64,000 bases of DNA from Adineta ricciae. Its lineage: Eukaryota > Rotifera > Eurotatoria > Adinetida > Adinetidae. The stretch is from assembly GCA_905250025.1 (NCBI GenBank), contig CAJNOJ010000077.1, positions 186,001 through 250,000 of the forward strand, read 5' to 3'. The notes beneath the pieces were generated by a model. It was given only the letters and a program-made list of their open reading frames with translations, did no database searches and was not told the origin of the DNA. Positions 48,358 to 63,717 of the stretch are shown one piece after another; the stretch's first letter is position 1, and each line of letters begins with the position of its first letter. The translations under genes and the position numbers were made by a program.

Positions 48358-48726
48358 TCCTAAGTTGAAATCTTGTTACTCGATAGAGGGCGTTGATCAC
48401 GATTGAATGAAATAAAGATTTTCAATTTTTTAAAAGTCTTCCTAATAATTAAAGATTCACATTTCAATATTTCATTACTACTCATATTTAGTCGCTCATA
48501 TAACTTGACGACATAAGGGTCCCTTGGATACCATATCTAATATGGATATTGCATGACACCGTTATAGAGTGTCGTCATTCTTTAACATATTCACCAATAA
48601 TTTGCTGTACTCTTCTTCAACTTGGAAAACATTTCAATTGTTTTTCATTGCAATTAGTTGTCTAGTGAAATACTTCTCTCATCTGTTAAGGTCAAAGACT
48701 TGCTTTTTCGCAAACATTTGTTCATC
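48358..48726. other. Spacer between the methyltransferase and ARL3
   Basis: About 370 nt. An AATAAA at ~48411 follows the methyltransferase stop by about 55 nt. The remainder must contain the ARL3 promoter; nothing else is seen. Confidence 0.55.
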
Positions 48727-49604
<878 letters not shown>

Positions 49605-50429
49605 ACTCCAGTTAGACTTCGCTTCTTTTCTTTTCTGTTTGTGTGTCAATCTATTATTTATTTGCGTTTATCCCTTGTGTCATAAAAGAAAAGAATCTAC
49701 CTAAAAAGCTATCGATCGCGCGAAGTATCCGTCAGTGTATAGCTGAATGTCATTTGTCCTTCCGTCAACGGGAGCACGCTTGTCTTCTTTGTGAACAATC
49801 TTTTCGTCTGTTTGTTTTGTATTGTTACCGAGTGTGTCCAGGCATCTAAAACATGCCGCTTATATCAAAATATCGATCATGTGTTGTGGCTTTCCATGTG
49901 TGTGCTGATTTTTTCTAGACAGTATGTTTAGGAACGAATTTCAAACCTTGCTTCTGCTTTTCTTCCTTGTATAAGAAATGTTTGTTTGAGAATTCCACTC
50001 AAATCTTGTGCCAACAAAGATAATCACAATCATAACTAGTGTACTGTATCCAGATATAAGCGGTATTGTGTAAATTGACCATATGAACCATATTCATATA
50101 CGTTTAGGCTCCCGCTACGCATCGGAGTACGGTTCCAATAATAATCAAATAAATATTCTCGTTTATTCGGCTTTTCATATGCACAAAATAAATCTTTAAT
50201 CACACACACGCGCATCAAAAACGACTAGGATTATTATAAAAAAAAAGCAATCATCAAGGCACCATCATCTGTCGTCAAAATGAATAAATAAATTTGGCTG
50301 TTAAGAAATAGCACAGGGATACACGCATAAAAAAGAGAACGAAATATGTTCTAATCACAGAAATTTCCCCCCGAAGAATAGACAAAACAAAAAACAACCA
50401 ACAACGGAATAAAAAATACGCTAAATTGT
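49605..50429. other. Convergent spacer between ARL3 and PI4KA
   Basis: About 825 nt of 3' UTR sequence from both sides. AATAAA-type signals for the minus-strand gene occur on the minus strand near 50165-50280. No gene seen. Confidence 0.5.
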
Positions 50430-53400
50430 TCAATAGGGGATCGAATTTTGTTGATATTGTATATAATCATAAATACGGGTTCGTAAACTATGTGCACAAC
50501 GATTAATCACTTCTTCCATGAAACGTGCAGCTTCAGTTTCAGTGGCATCAGGTTTGAAACGAGCATTCAATTCTTTCAGCGTATTACCGCGAAAACATGG
50601 CAAACCAGTGTCAAGCATCAATGCCACAAGAGTTATGAAATGTTGCCGATAAGGTCTAAAAGATCAGTGTCGAAATTTTGTCGATTGAAAACTCTCTTCG
50701 TTTTTACCTTAATGCTAAATAACCTTTGATACATAATTCTTTAAACCAGAGAAATCCAGGTGCATTTAAATCACCCATAATCAGAATCATTTCTGCGGTT
50801 AGCTTAATATCCGGTTCGAATCTCATGTTTCCACCTGGTGATGACTCGAACATGAAGCCAAAATCTATACAAAGATGAACATTTGAATGTAGTCATACCT
50901 CACCCTAATTCTACTAACCAATATGGATAATATGTCCTTCGTCATCAATCCTGAAATATCAAAAGATCGACTGTGAAAAGTTAGAATATAATTTTTTTTC
51001 CTACGAACATAATATTTCCATTGTGGCGATCTTTTATCTGGAGTAGGAAAACAGCAATCGAATAAGCTGCCATACTGATGACAAAATTTCGTCGTGCCTG
51101 GAACACGGCATGTGAAATAGTCTGATTAGAAGGAAGAAAAGATGATTTACTTTTTGAAATTTGATCGAATCATCTTTTCCATATACATGTCGAAAATATT
51201 CAAACAAACCCACTTCTGTGTTTCTTCCAATATCTTCACGCGAACGAGAATTCGGTACACATTCGATAACGCCACACTGAAGAGGAAAACGACTTCCGTA
51301 CATACACTTTCATTTCGTATTGCCAAGAGACACTTACGCCAGGACTTGTTGCGATCACTCGATAAGTATACAAATACAATTCTAGACCCTCCTGTTCAAA
51401 AATATTCTGAAATAAACGCATTAGTTGCAAGGCCAACATATCCTACGAAGCATTACAGATGAAAATATCTCTTAAAGCGGTAATAGTTCATCTCACTTGT
51501 CGGACATCATCCCCAACTTTGAAAATAGCCATCTGAGAGTACTGATTATTCAAATCAGGAATAAATTCGTAGTCAGAATCAGCACAGTGTTCCACTTGTT
51601 CAATCCCAACATTCTGTACGCGGAATGCTGCTCGATAAGGTGCTTTCGCCGCACTAATATTCAAAACGTACTTATTTCCTGTGAAATGGGTTTGGCTTAC
51701 CTTTGCATCGGTGCTCCAGTTTCTGGCGCTAATGAGATCACAACAGCTTCGGGATTCGACGGCAGATAAACACCGGGTTTCACATCACTACCGAGATCCA
51801 TCAATGCTTTCAAGCAAGCTAGACAGAAAACAATTTAATAGCTATCGGACGCTTTTCTTTTCTCATACCATTTTTCCGTTCTGCACCTTTTGGATACACT
51901 TTGATGATGTCGGAGACATTGGTGAGTTTATCTGAGAATTCAAAGACGCGTTCATAAAATTCTCTAGCGTTCGAAGTGAAAGCAGCTTGAATTTGATCGG
52001 CAATAGGTTTGAGTTTAGCTCGCATATCTTCGTCGGGCGTTGTTTCATTCTTATATACATTTGTTCGAATATTCCAGATCAATTGGTGTGCTAATAGATT
52101 CGATTTTTGAGACAGAGCTAAGATTAGACGGCGAACGAAACCCATCTAAATGAAAATGAGTGCTGATGAATGGAAAGAAATGATGTTCAATTGCTCGTAC
52201 TTCATCGTAACGAATTGCTTGAACTAATTGTGGGATATATAAAATGATTGCTTCTGGTCTTGTTGTATAGAGAATACGAGAAGCATATTGTATCGTATAA
52301 GAATTAGCTATCTGGTTGAGTCGTGCATTAGCAAAATAGGCCAGTGCTGCGACAGGATCGATTGGAGCCCATGTGAGAATATGTGAAGTCTAAAAGAAAA
52401 ACGATGATGTGAACTGAGACCAGAAGGAAGTTCGTAGATTTACTTGACAATGCCGATCATTCTGATTCGAAGCACTTGTAAAAAGATTCAATGCTTCGGG
52501 TATATGACGAACTTGCAATGGAAATGCTTTCACAAGTTGTTGAACTTCAGTTCGTAACGATGCTTTAGGGATTCTAAATTGTCACTCCTATGATTTTCAA
52601 TGAATTCGACGGTGACCACTTACGTGTAATAAAGGCTAATGGCTAAATCCGGCGAAATAAGCCAAGCTAGTCGTCCGTACTCTCGCCATGCTTTATTGGA
52701 AGTTCCATTCATATCGTAGACTTTCCAGTTTGTATAAGTTGACTGTCTCTCTTGATCGAATTGAAGATTCGAACGAAATAGTGGATTATGAAATGTTTCC
52801 AAACGTTCGATTTCACAAGCCTAAGGAAGTTTCGATGTTCGCTTGAATATTGAAAACGAATATTTTTCATGTTACTTACAAGTAAGGTGAGCAGAAGGTT
52901 GCGTTTTTTCAACAAATCTTTTGATAGTGTCCCAGTGTCATTGCTTTTTTCGGTATTCTTCGCGGATCCTATGTAATGACAGCTGTAAGTGCAAGTAATT
53001 ATCAAACTATCATTAGTAGTCATGCATAGAATTTAGTTTTATGATTAGTATTCAAGCATAGATTCATACCTCGGAAAGAAGATTCCCGATAAATATCTGA
53101 GTCGCAAAGAAAGAAACATAAGTCATACTGCGAATGTTGCATGTTTCCAAAGAAGATAGTTTCTCTTGCAAAACGAGACATTCAATCAACAATGCGAAGC
53201 AAGAATTCTCATCCGAACATCGAAGTTTTAGAAGATAAAGTCTATACCTGACTTACGGGTAATTGTAGATTGACCACCGACTCCAGCCACAGCTCCACCA
53301 CCACCAGCTAATGAATTGATTAATCCTGATGGCATTCCAGTTCGTGAGGAGCTATCACTTGTGCCATTGTGCAAACGTCGGCTCAATGATGGACTACCAC

Positions 53401-56400
53401 TATCAACTGAAGAAACAGCGGTTAGAAATCAACTTAAGTTATTCGTCGATACAAACTTGATAATATTGAATCGTCGCAAAACTTCTTCTCTCCATGAACT
53501 AATGAGAAAAACCGAATCAATCTTCGAATATCATTCCGTAATTCATTGTACGATTGAGATGGATAATGATGTCGAATCCTACAATATTAATCAGTGACTA
53601 CTCCACAACTTCAATTAATCTCACATGAAATAGTCAAATGCCGTATGGTAAACTTTCTCTCGTAACAAGGATTTACTTATACCATTTGCTAGATAATCAC
53701 TCTGAATGATATAGAGTACCAAATATAATAATTGAAACCGAAGGCCCACAGCTTCAATATGTCTCGTCATTGGTATTTTTGAGGGATCCGTGATTAGGTA
53801 AAGTGATTTATGAAAAAGATCAACAAGCATTTCCATTTCTACGTCAGATTTGTGCATACACAGATACATTCGTTCCTCGATGAACTACAGAAAGCGAATA
53901 TTACATTGAAAGTGATCATTTTCAAGAGAAACCAACTTTGAAGAATATTCGATGTGGGCTAGTCGATGGTGGTTTCGACTTAAGTTCTTCTTTTTCCGAT
54001 GGAGCTAATGGTGATACTTCTGGCCTATCAATCGAATACAATCCTTGACGGTCACTGATAATCTTCTGCCAGACTTTATAAATCTCTTCGACAATCTATG
54101 CATTTCAAAATGTATTTTTCAATAAACATTATTACGTGTAATGCTCACCAATAATTCTAGTTCGGGTCGAGCAACGATTGCCCATGACCAACAGTCGACT
54201 GCTGCTTCCATTACCGACGTGGTAAACATTTTCACAGGAAGCCATGCTAGTACATGTACTATTTCTCGGTCGAGAGCATTTTCTAAAATATTCTACGATG
54301 AAATCATCCCTTTAGATCAATCCATACCTTTGGGAGCACTGTATGTATAGAATGGGCTACCTACACTCGAAAAAGTCATTTCATTTTCATTATCATCTAA
54401 AGTAAACACGAGTGTGTGGTGATCTTCAAAATGTATCAGTTTACCTGCATGATCAGCATTATAAATTAGCATCGCTGTTAGTTTGAAAAGTTCATTCCGA
54501 AAGTTACTATCGACTAAATGCGTGAACAAATGTTTGTGATACGACTCAAAGTATAGTGATGAATATTACAGATCGCGATGCGTTCTTCGAAGTCAAGCAC
54601 GACTTCTTTATGATTAACAGGTGCAACAACTGACATTCGCCGACGACGCTGTTTCAATGATTGAAACTTATCCAATGAATTTAATCGGTTGATAAACGCC
54701 TTCTCCATCTCGTTTTTAATTTGTTTCAACGCACTTCGGTAATCATTTCGACTTAGTCCTTCGATCTATTAAAGCAAAACTCATTCTTACAACTTAGACA
54801 CTTCGCATTTGCGTTACATACGAAGCCAACCGCAGCATTTCGTTCGCTTAATGACACCATGTAATCAGAAAAATCAGCACGATAGTAGAACTTATTTCCA
54901 TTTGCTGCCCCCTGTTGACATTTGAGAAAAGCAAAATGATGATGATAGTCGTCCACACAAATACTCACCTCAGCATTAGTGGATTTCGAATACATACTGA
55001 GATATTCCCACATAATCTAGATTGAGACAGTATACTAAAGTGACAATTACAGCTAGAACTTACATGTAAACCTCGATGTTGACGCGCAGCATCGGAACTT
55101 CGTTTACCTTGTTCGAGTTTCAACATGTATTGCTAAATGAATGAGAAGCATGAATTCATATTCATTGATTCGATTGCTAACTCACTTGAATACATGATTT
55201 GATTAACGTTGGTGATATCATTAAAGCTTGTTCGATGAACATACGGCCGAACTCCACGTATTCATTGAAAAGTTCCTGTTCAATAGATAGAATAGCATTA
55301 TAGAAGGAATTTCACAAAATAACGAACCAATCGTTTTTCGTGGGTGTCAACAAATTGAATTGCATAATTAGTTTCGGGTATCCGGTGATGTGCAGTAACT
55401 TTGTGTAGATTATCTTCATTCAATGAGTATGCTAGGATGTTGATAATGCTCATCAAAGTCTCAACAATAAGAGTATTGCAGAATAAATGTGGAAATCTAT
55501 TGACACAAAATGAAAATTCGTATAAAGTAGATTGCGATGAAGGAAACTTACGCATTCTTTGATAGCAACGTTAGAAGATAGAGTTTAGCTTCTTCACGGA
55601 CTTCCATGCGAACATGTGTTCGTTTGATCATTAGAAATTGGCATTGGGTTTCGAGATTTTTATTTCGCTCCGGACTCTTTGGCTAAATAGAAATAAAAAT
55701 GTCGATCGCTGTATACATGAGAGAATAACAAGATCGCATATACCATTTTTTTCATTTCATCAACATATAACGCCAAACATTTTCTTCCTACAGCAACCAT
55801 CAGTGTCCATAAACCTAAAGAAGATCATCATAGACAAAAACATGATTCCATTTTCTATTCATTACCATATTTATCTCGGATTAAACCTGGATCTTCAAGG
55901 TATGTGAATATACATTGTAATGCCGATGGTGTCAATGCATATCGAACTCTGAAAGAAGAATCCAAGACATACTGGTCATCGAATAGTTTTCGAATTACCT
56001 GAACGTTTCGAGATAGTACACTGACAGTGTATAAGCGCTTTGCTCGAATCCGAATGCATCAATGAAAGTTTTCGCATTTGGATACGATGAGAATATGCGG
56101 TTCAATTTCGATTTCAATGCATTGTTGTCTTCCTAAATCAGCGAAATAATAATAAGGATTCTCTGAAGGACTTCTTAATTCTTACTTTGGTAATTTGTTC
56201 TGGTTTCAATGGCATGGCAGATTTCAATGGAACATAGGAAACATGTTGCGCCACTAGTGTTGGCGATTTAGTCGCAATTAATCGCAAACAATCATACCAT
56301 TCCGTTGCCCATAAATTGTTATCTGATTCAGCAAAACCGTACAGAATACAGTAAAACCAAAAACGTTGGAACAAACGAAACACTCGTTCGGAAGGTTCGG

Positions 56401-59400
56401 TGATTACCGGTATTCGTCTTATGATAACAGCAATGACAGGTATCAAGATCCCAAGACTACCGGCTGTATTTGAAATCTTGATAAATAAAATAAGAAGTGA
56501 GAGTGAACATTTGTAAAAGCATTAGTTCACTTTAAGAGCGTTCTTTGTCGACTTTTCACTGGCATCTTTTGCTCGTAAACCAAGTTGAACGAATAACTCG
56601 AGAGTACTTGTTAACAAATTCATTAGTTCTGTTGAGCCCTGAATACTAGCAGCAACATTTGCTAATGCATTGATCACAGCATTGGAAGCTTGTCTATAAA
56701 AACGAAAGTAGCATTCTTGAGTTCAATGCCTATAGCAACATACACATATTTGGCCAAGTGTGGAGCAACGAGCATAGACACAGTCGAGCTGTCCTTCGAT
56801 GGATAAGTAGAATCAATAATAATTTCTGTGAAAAGCCGAATGATTTCCTCGTAAGTTGCTGGTGGCTGTAACATAGATGTCATAGGAATAGGTTTCGAAT
56901 GGGAATGAAATACTGACGAGACTAGTAATAAGCATACAGCCAATTTGATTGATGATGAGAATATCGAGAGGTGATGGTGGATCACCGATGCGTTGTTGAA
57001 AACGAGCGAGAATAGATTGTTGAGTATGCTGAACATTTTTCAGCGCAACAGCCATGTGGCCCAATGTCAGAACTGTATTATGCGATACTAACGATGTTCG
57101 TCTAAATAGAATCAGTAGTATAAATTACACAACAATATCCGAAACGTATAAGAGCTAGCATATCGTTACGAAGAGAAAAGCAGTGATTCGATTCCAATCG
57201 TAATCGTTTTATATTAACGACATCAATTCTGTCGAGAGTAAAACAATAAGCACAGACATACAGTTGTACACGAAGAGAAGAGTTCGTGCTCTTTCTAGTC
57301 ACTTCTTGGAACGTCATTTCATGTACGTATTAACGCTTTGTTCATACGATTTAACATGTATGCATAAGAGCAGACATAAGCTTGTCACATCAATATGAAC
57401 GACGACAAAAGCAGAGCTGCCTTGAATAAGGCAAGAATCTGAGCAGTAGATGCTCACTTACAACAAATTTTCGTATTTTTCTTTCGCGATGTCATGTCGT
57501 AATGAGGAACGACGTTTCAATGGTGCGGCATCGAACAGTACGATATTAAACATCCAGTTTGGACTGAAAATGTGTTAACAAATGTATATTTTGCAAAGTA
57601 TATCATATTAATGTAAACAACTCTCATACGAGAAAGATAAACTCATTGAAAACATATCAGACTTACTTATCATCAATAGGCCCGGAAGCAAGTCGGGCGG
57701 AGAATTGTGTTAGCAGAGCTTCCACACACTTTGGATCGGAATTTAAACGTATGAGTAGAGACCTTTGCATCAAGAAGTATTTCTACATGAAGAAAAAAAA
57801 AACAAACACAAAATATTCTTACTTGCATAAACCTTCAATTGCTGCATCTCGTAACTTTTCGAAGATATGAAATGCACGATATTCTCTCGAATTCTTTCGA
57901 TGTTCATTGAAAACTGCAGTTCGTTCTTCTCCATCCAGCTTCTGACTTGTATGCCGATACAATTTAAAAAGTATCGGCGATGGTTCGATGAGAAAATCAC
58001 ATAACGCTCGAATGGTATACGTTGATAAACATTCGTATTTCTCCGCTAGTCGACTCAAAACCTAAAGAAGAAGAGATCCGTATGCAGCAAACCTTCTTTC
58101 AATCATTTTGATCGTCAATACTTCTAATGATGTTACTAATAGTGGCATTTGTGCGGATAATAGCTTGATAGTGATTGTTTCTTGACTGAATTTCTCTGCA
58201 CATTTTGTACATAATTTCTCTGCTTCTAAAACGGCCCGAAGGAAATTAGAAGGTTATCAATGAGCGCAACAGACACAGAGACTAACAATCAGCATTGAGA
58301 AGATTCTAATCTAAGTTTGCTGTGCGAAGTTCAGATAGTATTTTACAAAATTTACAATTGAATGAAAACGGAAATCTCATTAGGACTATCGGCGATAATG
58401 ATATTGTTTCTAGTTTTCAACAGACTTCGTGTTTTCGAGGACTGTACGTAGCGAGAAATAACCGTGAAGGCCGTTATGATGAGAATGTATCGTTTGACCT
58501 GATATAGTTTTCTACTCATCAATTGATTGCTGATAAATACGAGAAATGATGTTTATACAGAAGTCAGTGACAGAACGCAAAGAAACCAGTGAAGAAGAAC
58601 AGTATTTATGACAATTAAAGCCCATGTTACGGATATACATACTGAGAAAACCTTTATTTGATCTCTGAAGATCTAAGAATATATCATCAATTCGTATGAG
58701 AAAATAAAGATGTAATCATCGGAAGTTTCTGCAGAGTTCAGAAGAATTTGGACTTACCTATTTCTTCGTCACATGCTAAACAAAGTAATTCTAAAGCTGC
58801 TGCACTAGCATCAACACGTGTTCGATAGCGACAAGAGTTTTTGTCGTATTCTTCGTTAGCTAAATCCAATAACTTGATACTAATCAATTGTTGCACAAAC
58901 AGATAAGTCGATTTTCGAACAGTTGTCAAACATTCTAAAATCATCAAAATTCCTGCATCGAAGACGAATCTTTTCTTCATCGCTTGCCTGCTGATTTGTC
59001 AAGAATTTCCAGATTATCTCGAAAAAACTTGATGATACATAAAATGAGTATATCACCAAAATATGAATACGGGGAATAACGTTTCGTCTAAAGCCAAGAT
59101 ACCATTAACGATGTAGTTAAATTGATCAAATAAAAGACTTACATTTGCTTTGTAGTTCGTTGACCGTTGAATCGAATCGTATTCAACAATAGCAACTTTA
59201 TCCAAGTATTTCACAACTCGATCGTCGATCAGTTTCAATGTCTTGAGAACAGTTCAGATTTGTTAGAGAGCGAAGAATACACGCGAAATTTACCTCATGT
59301 AGGTGTTCAAGGACAGGTGCGGGTAAACAAATTCGGAAACGATTATTAGTTACATATGACACCGATGATGTTTGTCGATGACGATAAGTCGAACCAGAAA

Positions 59401-60816
59401 TAGAGAAGAATATGGAACTTATTGGAAGATTCTCATCTACGTTGTGTTGATCGATGCTATCCATTGAACTTCAAAAGCAGACAACAATACATGTGGATGT
59501 TATTCGAGAGAAACTCTTACGAAATTGATCGATATGTTGATGAAATCTCTGGTTGATCATCATTGAGCAAGAACTGACTGGTATTCGAGGACACCATTTG
59601 TGAGATATGATCATTCGTTGATGAAAGAAGACTCTTGGATAACACTTTGGGAATGATTGGACGAAAAGCAATTGTACTATGTTTAACATTCGTTGTAGCA
59701 TTAGTTGTCGATTCTCTTTGTATGATATGTGTAGATTGCGTTAACGGATTGAAATTCACTGGAAACAATTGAGAAATCAAACTTTGGTCAGTCGATGATA
59801 TTCTAAGAATATAAAAAATATTTCAATTTCATCTATATTCAATTATAATGAAGCTCAAACTATGAAGGTCAGGTAATCCGAGATGAGTACCGATAATGTG
59901 TAAAAGATCAAATGAATTTACCTTCCGATTGCTCGCAATGCACCAAGTAGGAATGGCATATCATATCGATAGATCAATTCAAATCGCTCTACAAATCAAC
60001 TTGATGAAAATAATTGTCGTTCTGTCAATGGAATACCTTTCACATGTTTATGTGCATCCATTCGTAGACTTTCCACAAACTGTCGAATCACATCGGCAAC
60101 GTAACACATAATCTAATCAATACCAAGAAATATTTATCTATAAGTTCTTGTTCGTTAATCGTACCTTATTTCCTGATTTGACATCTTCACTTGTTGCCGC
60201 TAACTCCGTTAGAATCGTGTGTAGACAAAAACTGAATACCTCCGCTGGAGGTAATGCTATTGAAAGAACAAGAGAATGATTTATTGCCGAAATGACGTGT
60301 ACTTACTATGTTTATATGTAAATGTTGCGGCTTCATAATACCTGGCAGTAGGGAGTTTTTGGTAGAAATCAATAAGAACTTTAACGATGTCTGCTCGAAT
60401 CTATACGAAGCAAAATTTGATGAATGATGTAAAAAAAATGAAACGGAATACTTTGCATCTGTCGCTTAATTCAACCGCTAAATAACCAATAGCAACGACG
60501 AGATTTTCTAAGCGTTGATCGATGTAGAGTTTTACGTTCCGGTCGATACGATCTCGAATTTGTTTTAAGAATAAATTAAGTAACGATGAACATCGCTAAA
60601 TGAAATAACAACAAAATATACTCATACGACCTTTGACATATGGAAAACTGTTTTTCATACTTGATTGCCCGAGAATAATTTATCCGGATCATCAGTTTTC
60701 GAGAATGAACGAGCAAATGACAGAAGAACATTGAGTTGATTAAACTCCAGTAACATTCTTCTTCTGCTTCGCACTAAAATCTCTTCATTGCTATGAAACC
60801 AACAACGTTTCATCAT
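50430..60816 (-). CDS. PI4KA: Phosphatidylinositol 4-kinase alpha
   Basis: A long gene of several dozen short exons on the minus strand. The first ATG is at 60816 ([12 protein letters not shown]) and the last exon ends at 50430 with [14 protein letters not shown]-like sequence; human PI4KA ends YYQNQIPY. It makes PI4P at the plasma membrane together with TTC7, FAM126 and EFR3. The catalytic domain is read at ~50430-51800: [35 protein letters not shown], the catalytic loop [10 protein letters not shown] and the metal-binding [18 protein letters not shown]. Upstream, the PIK helical region includes [33 protein letters not shown] and [20 protein letters not shown] (~53450-53760) and [17 protein letters not shown] (~52070). 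The N-terminal third is diverged. One intron (~58220-58755) is about 540 nt. The start was moved from an upstream TTG to the first ATG. Confidence 0.9.
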
Positions 60817-62049
60817 CAATTGCTGCGTAACAACAACCAATAAAAAATTACACCTTTGACGTTCTTTTCTCCCGTCCTTTCAGGCATCAACTAGTGATAT
60901 CTATGAATTTATTAATCATTACTTCGTGAGATCATTACTAAGATAAATACATTTCCTAATCGATATATCATACTGTAAACATGTTGTTCATTTCCGAAAC
61001 GAAATGTCTCTGTTCTTATCGGATTGTCTCGCCGTATTTACTAGATTAAGGAAAAAGTTCATGAAATTTCAGTTGCAAAACGATTCATTTCAATTGAAAA
61101 CATCTAATCTAGTACGCTTTGATTGTTGCCAAATCTATGCATTTTTCTATTTACATAATGCACATTATACGAGAACCGAAAGGAAAAATTGGAATGGCAA
61201 ACATGTTTCTTGCATTAGATGCCGATGATGTAAAAAAAAACGCACGCAAAGGAATAGCAAGCACTCTTCCACACTTGGTATTCGAGCAGAAATTAAACAA
61301 AGCATCACTTGTGTTTCAAGAGAATCAGAAATACAATGTCGAAACACAATCATTGGGCATATCTTCGAAGAAAATTCGACAGCATGACTGTTGATAGGTA
61401 TTCTCTGCTACAATCACTCGTCAGTTATTTTGCGAAAGAAGAGAGATTATTTTGATATTTCTCATCGCATAAGAAGGACTATTTGATACATAATTCTCGA
61501 AATTTGCTTTGACCTCAGGTTGTAATATTGATCTCATCACTATACATGTACCATATCTTGCTACATCTGTGTGTTTGATTTAGAATTAGTTTTGATTTGT
61601 ATATATATATATAGATAGATATAGTTTAGTCGATGTCGACAAGCAGATGCATTTATTTCGACAATAATTATTATGGGAAACATCGAGAAGAGAAAATAAA
61701 AGGAAGAACAAAGAGCCTTGAAGACAAAATTCATCGAGATATATATAGCGGCCAGCGATGAGAAGAAAAGAAGAAATATTCTCTTCTCTCTCTCCCTCCT
61801 TGTCCTCCTTTTTTTTAACCCGCCTAGTTTTCTACTGCATAAATACATAACGTCAGAAGTCTATGAAATAACACTAATTAATTTCGTTTCGCCAATTCTA
61901 TCTGATGACATGAGATTTGCGACGGAATTTTTATATAGAAAAAAACAAACAAATGTCTATTGTCATTAACGATGTTATCTTTGCCCAAAGATGATCGTCT
62001 CTAATTGGATATTATTAATTATCTTCAATCAAAAGCAAATCAAATACAA
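60817..62049. other. Divergent intergenic region
   Basis: About 1.2 kb between PI4KA (-) and a GPCR gene (+). A plus-strand open frame (first ATG 61137, ends 61394) gives ~85 residues with no recognised domain. An (AT)n/GATA run lies at 61600-61624. Confidence 0.45.
61600..61624. repeat. (TA)n / (GATA)n microsatellite
   Basis: A TA run followed directly by three TAGA/GATA units. Confidence 0.75.
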
Positions 62050-63177
62050 ATGTCATTCACATGGTCTCTAGCAAGTTCACTAGCAACAACAGAACAAACG
62101 CGTATTCAATCAACCGAAACATCAACTCTCAATACAAACATAACTACATTAGTAACAGAAATCCTGACAACACCGAGTGATATCTACGATCCACGCCTAA
62201 CACGACCCTTTGCGATCATCTGTTTGTTTATCGGCAGTATTGGAAATTCGCTGTCATTCATCGTTTTCACTCAAAAACAATTGCGAACACATTCAACATT
62301 TCGTTATTTAGCGTACCTTTCGATTGTTGATCTAATCGTTATCTACTTAGGCTTAGGCCATTTGATCCTACGAGACTATTTCCACTTAGATATCCGTGAA
62401 CGAAGCTTATTTCTTTGTAAATTTCATACATTTCTCACCTATGCTACCACACATCTCTCGTCATGGATACTAACGATTGTTTCGATCGATCGTGCTATCG
62501 CATGCACTGTCATCCGATTGAACAAACGCTTCTGTCGTCCAAAATCAGCCGATCGAATATTCGTGGCAATGTGTATAGTCATCGCGTTAATCAACAGTCA
62601 TATTCTTTTCTTCATGGGTTCAAAGCAGACAGTTGTTCGTTCAATTAGCAATAACGTCTCTCTACATCAACAAGTTATTGTTTGTACACATAACACATCG
62701 GAAGTGTATTTTCACTTTTTCGAAAAGCGGTATAGCATCATTGATCTCTTTTCGTATGTACTGATTCCGTTTCTAATCATGACAGTCTGCGCGGGAATTA
62801 TTGCTTATCGTCTCTTTTTTTCTTTGAGTAAAACCCAATTGACAAATGCATCAAAGAAGAAAACTCGCAAGGGCACGCGTCGCGCCAAACAAATCTCTTA
62901 TATGTTATTAATATTAAATCTTGTTTTTGTTATTCTTCTCGCGCCTATTGTCGTTGGGCAAGTTTTTCAAGAACTTAATCAAGAACATCATTATCGTTTA
63001 TATAATTCAATCACATTAGTGTTGTCCTATTCAAATCATGCATTGAATTTCGTTCTCTATGGCATTGCTTCACCACAATTCCGTTTAACGCTGCGTCAAC
63101 TGTTAGGCTTGGGAAATACCAATACTATTCAAAGACGTTTTCAAACATTCGGCTTTTTTACTTCAACCGGTTTGTGA
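62050..63177 (+). CDS. Rhodopsin-like peptide-type GPCR, no intron in the coding region
   Basis: 375 residues from ATG 62050; the frame is open further upstream but only from a TTG. The N-terminus is Thr/Ser-rich with N-glycosylation sites (NIT). Seven membrane segments are visible: IICLFIGSIGNSLSFIVF (TM1 with the GN pair), RYLAYLSIVDLIVIYLGL (TM2 with LxxxD), and TM3 ending VSIDRAIAC, where D-R-A replaces DRY. TM5 and a basic third loop follow (KKKTRKGTRRAKQ), then TM6 with LAPIVV. TM7 reads NHALNFVLYGIASPQFR, the N-F-x-x-Y form of NPxxY. A Cys in TM3 (LFLCKFHTF) and one in loop 2 (VIVCTHN) can form the conserved disulfide. It resembles FMRFamide/neuropeptide-type receptors of spiralians; the ligand is unknown. 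Confidence 0.88.
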   Translation: MSFTWSLASSLATTEQTRIQSTETSTLNTNITTLVTEILTTPSDIYDPRLTRPFAIICLFIGSIGNSLSFIVFTQKQLRTHSTFRYLAYLSIVDLIVIYLGLGHLILRDYFHLDIRERSLFLCKFHTFLTYATTHLSSWILTIVSIDRAIACTVIRLNKRFCRPKSADRIFVAMCIVIALINSHILFFMGSKQTVVRSISNNVSLHQQVIVCTHNTSEVYFHFFEKRYSIIDLFSYVLIPFLIMTVCAGIIAYRLFFSLSKTQLTNASKKKTRKGTRRAKQISYMLLILNLVFVILLAPIVVGQVFQELNQEHHYRLYNSITLVLSYSNHALNFVLYGIASPQFRLTLRQLLGLGNTNTIQRRFQTFGFFTSTGL

Positions 63178-63717
63178 ATAGTAGAAAACACATTGAGCAT
63201 CATTGTGAATTTTCTTTTTCTTTCTATAACGAATATAATAATGAATACTTAAGTCTCTTGAAGCGAAACTAACAACAGAATCTGAGTACATCACGATTGT
63301 CTTTCTAGGAATCAAAATGAGGAAAAGATGTGTCGAATGTACTTTTTTCTTTTTCAATAATTGAAATGTAATTTAGAAAAACCGAGCCGATGAGTATGTG
63401 CGTGTTCATTGCTAATCAACGCACAAAAGAAAATGATGAAGATATTCTCTTTCAAATTAACAATGGAAGAGTCATATGAAAAGAATATATTAAAAGAACA
63501 TTTTCAATAAATAACGAGACCTTTTCCTACTTTTTTCCTAGGACAGAGTTTATCATCGGACAGATATTGATTAATTATTTGTAACAAACATTATTAATTG
63601 AGAGTAAGAAGAACTAGAGGTATTAGAGAAATCTGTTCGTTACCAAAGCACTTGCTTCTTTTACTAGAACAAATTATCAAAAACAAAATTTAACAAAAAA
63701 CAAAGAATTTCTGTTAT
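63178..63717. other. Convergent spacer
   Basis: 540 nt of 3' UTR sequence between the GPCR and the minus-strand gene at the right edge. An AATAAA occurs at ~63508. No gene seen. Confidence 0.5.

Noticed and set aside
60817-60840. TTG start for PI4KA
   Set aside because: Same reason; the first in-frame ATG is at 60816.
61137-61394. Small plus-strand open frame of ~85 codons
   Set aside because: Ordinary length for chance in this DNA, no domain; not enough to call a gene.
62005-62049. Upstream TTG as start of the GPCR
   Set aside because: A nuclear animal gene is expected to use ATG; the first in-frame ATG is at 62050 and leaves a normal receptor N-terminus.
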